Assembly (NCBI RefSeq): GCF_003732225.1
Contig: NZ_MOBJ01000007.1
Location: forward strand, 267,408-331,407
DNA length: 64,000 nt
Direction: 5' to 3'
Source: Pseudomonas brassicacearum
GTDB lineage: Bacteria; Pseudomonadota; Gammaproteobacteria; Pseudomonadales; Pseudomonadaceae
Part shown: piece after piece, positions 62,703 to 64,000 of the stretch
How positions within the stretch are numbered: the stretch's first letter is position 1
Layout: each line of letters starts with the position of its first letter
Notes under the pieces: generated by a model
The model's database searches: none
What the model saw: the letters and a program-made list of their open reading frames with translations, nothing else
Told to the model about the DNA's origin: nothing
Position numbers and translations under genes: made by a program

Positions 62703-63826
62703 CAGGTTTCGCTTATCGCAGCAGCCATGGCAGGGTCGGACTTATCCGGTCGGACAAACAGTTTCACGAGTTTGAGCAAAGCGTTGAGCAGCGCGTTACG
62801 GTGGTGAAAAAACAACGTATTGCCTTCGAACTTGCAGCCGAGCCGCAGCTTACTGGCATAACCAGCCTGGCCACACTCATACAGCGGGATTTTGTGTTGA
62901 ATACAGTAGTCGACATTGGCCAGCCAGCTTCTGAAGTACAGGTTGTACTCGCGGGTCTGTTCCAGGTCGTGGGCAAAAAACTTGTCCACCAGTCGATGTT
63001 CATCCAGCAACACCAGATTGAACGCCACCAGTTGCTCGCCCACCCAATACAGCACGCACGCGGCGCGTTGGTCGAGGTGTTCGAGGATGTTGGTGAAGTA
63101 CTCTGCCGACAGTCGTTCGAACTCCAGTTCGCTGCGTGCCTGGGTGGCTTCATACAAGCGCATCATTTCTGGCAACACATCGTCGACCGAACGTCGCCAT
63201 TCGATCCGCGGACCCTGGGCCCGAAGTTTTCGGCGTAAATCCTTGCGGGTGGATTTTCCCAGCGTGCCGAGGTAGGCATCAAGAGACCCGAAAACGATCG
63301 GCAATATCGCACTCGGCAAACCGGGCATGGTTTGCAGCCCGGCCTTGTGGCAGACGTCAATCCATTGCTGATCGTGGCTGGGTGCATCCTTGACCGCCAA
63401 CAGGCCGATACCCGCCTGGTTGGCATCGTTACGGGCCAACGTCAGTAACTGACGCAACAGCGCCGGACGCTGCTCTTCGGTGATGTGGCTGGCGGTGCCT
63501 GCGTGGCATTGCTCGGTCACTGGCGATCCCAAGGCGTACAAGCGAATATCCAGCACACCCGGCAGCCATTGGCGCAAGCGCTGCGTGATGCGTTTGCCGA
63601 TGCCCTGCACCGTGGTGTCGAGCGAGTACTGGGTGGTAAACGCCGCCGCCGCGGCAATCAGCGTACTGCCTTCATAGAGTGCAAGGTAACGCCACTGGAA
63701 GTCGGTGACCCCAGCCTGTTCAACCGCCCGATAGTAATCCCAGTCCTCCAGTTCCCCGGGGAAACAGTCATTCCAGGCGCAACGTTCGATCGCCTCGATG
63801 GTTGAAAAGACTTGGGCGGTAATCAC
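62702..63826 (-). CDS. FemAB/GNAT-like acyltransferase
   Basis: A 374-residue protein of the peptidoglycan-biosynthesis/BioF2-like acetyltransferase (GNAT superfamily) type. Landmarks are a charged N-terminal half (AWNDCFPGELEDWDYYRAVE), the helical KSTRKDLRRKLRAQGPRIEW in the middle, and the C-terminal fold segment FNLVLLDEHRLVDKFFAHDL, REYNLYFRSWLANVDYCIQH and PLYECGQAGYASKLRLGCKF. No membrane segment. Substrate unknown. The gene lies between the alpha/beta hydrolase and the two-component pair in one minus-strand run. Confidence 0.82.
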   Translation of the reverse strand: MITAQVFSTIEAIERCAWNDCFPGELEDWDYYRAVEQAGVTDFQWRYLALYEGSTLIAAAAAFTTQYSLDTTVQGIGKRITQRLRQWLPGVLDIRLYALGSPVTEQCHAGTASHITEEQRPALLRQLLTLARNDANQAGIGLLAVKDAPSHDQQWIDVCHKAGLQTMPGLPSAILPIVFGSLDAYLGTLGKSTRKDLRRKLRAQGPRIEWRRSVDDVLPEMMRLYEATQARSELEFERLSAEYFTNILEHLDQRAACVLYWVGEQLVAFNLVLLDEHRLVDKFFAHDLEQTREYNLYFRSWLANVDYCIQHKIPLYECGQAGYASKLRLGCKFEGNTLFFHHRNALLNALLKLVKLFVRPDKSDPAMAAAISET

Positions 63827-63840
63827 GTCTTGTCCTTAAG

Positions 63841-64000
63841 CTACGCCAGTTGTCGATACTCTTCACGCTCGCTTGGCTTCATGGAGAGTTGTTGGACGAA
63901 GTCCGCGCTCAACTCCACGACGCGTCGGTATTCCAGGTCGACGGTGATCATGTGATAGCAGTTGTCCAGCATGACCTTGGTGACCGGGCCGCCAAGATGG
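63841..64000 (-). CDS. Alpha/beta hydrolase, C-terminal part (cut by window end)
   Basis: Fifty-two residues before a TAG stop at 63841-63843, on the minus strand; the start lies beyond 64000. The sequence VTKVMLDNCYHMITVDLEYR is the C-terminal part of a carboxylesterase/thioesterase-like alpha/beta hydrolase, with the catalytic His likely in CYHMI. It ends 14 bases before the acyltransferase start, so it probably belongs to the same operon. No more can be said from this fragment. Confidence 0.75.
   Translation of the reverse strand, partial: HLGGPVTKVMLDNCYHMITVDLEYRRVVELSADFVQQLSMKPSEREEYRQLA

Overview
The window comes from a fluorescent Pseudomonas (P. fluorescens group). Evidence: a membrane PQQ glucose dehydrogenase behind an OprB porin, a Pseudomonas-type DUF6124 protein, a divergent metR-metE pair, and three or four families of short palindromic repeats of the kind that fill intergenic gaps in this group. 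No tRNA, rRNA, IS element or CRISPR array is visible.

Layout. 1-8400: a repeat-rich intergenic patch, DUF6124, gcd and oprB (glucose entry and periplasmic oxidation), a VF530 protein with a Pr6Pr membrane protein, and a PadR regulator/siderophore-interacting reductase operon. 8400-18870: a class 5 (CS1/CFA/cable type) chaperone-usher fimbrial locus with one usher, one chaperone, two pilins and four paralogous tip adhesins. Between the later genes lie short in-frame remnants of usher and pilin 3' ends, so the locus looks built by duplication and collapse of whole fimbrial operons. 18897-24044: a 1715-residue protein with a dermonecrotic-toxin-like N-terminal region, leucine-rich repeats and a C-terminal NEL-type E3 ubiquitin ligase domain. 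24126-30632: a bifunctional penicillin-binding protein, an amino acid permease and an OpgC-type membrane acyltransferase.

30926-40729: two Gtr-type glycosylation modules (GtrA flippase, GtrB bactoprenol glycosyltransferase, multi-pass GtrII-like glucosyltransferase) plus two tandem GT39-like transferases and a third, divergent GtrA-like protein. The second module lies between 49-bp identical direct repeats; one repeat is the 3' end of the adjacent FMN-binding glutamate synthase gene, the other a detached copy of that 3' end. These genes probably modify O-antigen or another surface glycan. 40909-42904: the glutamate synthase family gene and the C-terminal remnant of a LuxR-type regulator.

43064-53037: a signalling block. 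Five tightly packed minus-strand genes encode REC-PAS-GGDEF-EAL, REC-GGDEF-EAL, a periplasmic di-heme cytochrome c peroxidase, a membrane histidine kinase and a REC-histidine kinase. Opposite them is a REC protein with a YN-GYP (degenerate HD-GYP) domain. The two GGDEF-EAL proteins appear to have lost opposite activities. 53095-59446: Nudix hydrolase, LysE exporter, GNAT acetyltransferase, metR, metE and a secreted alpha/beta hydrolase. 59537-64000: an NtrC-type two-component pair behind a FemAB/GNAT-like acyltransferase and the cut end of an alpha/beta hydrolase.

Main points for follow-up: the four-adhesin fimbrial locus with its usher-tail scars, the direct-repeat-flanked Gtr cassette, and the peroxidase-containing cyclic-di-GMP operon. 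All functions are inferred from sequence read by eye; no database search was run.
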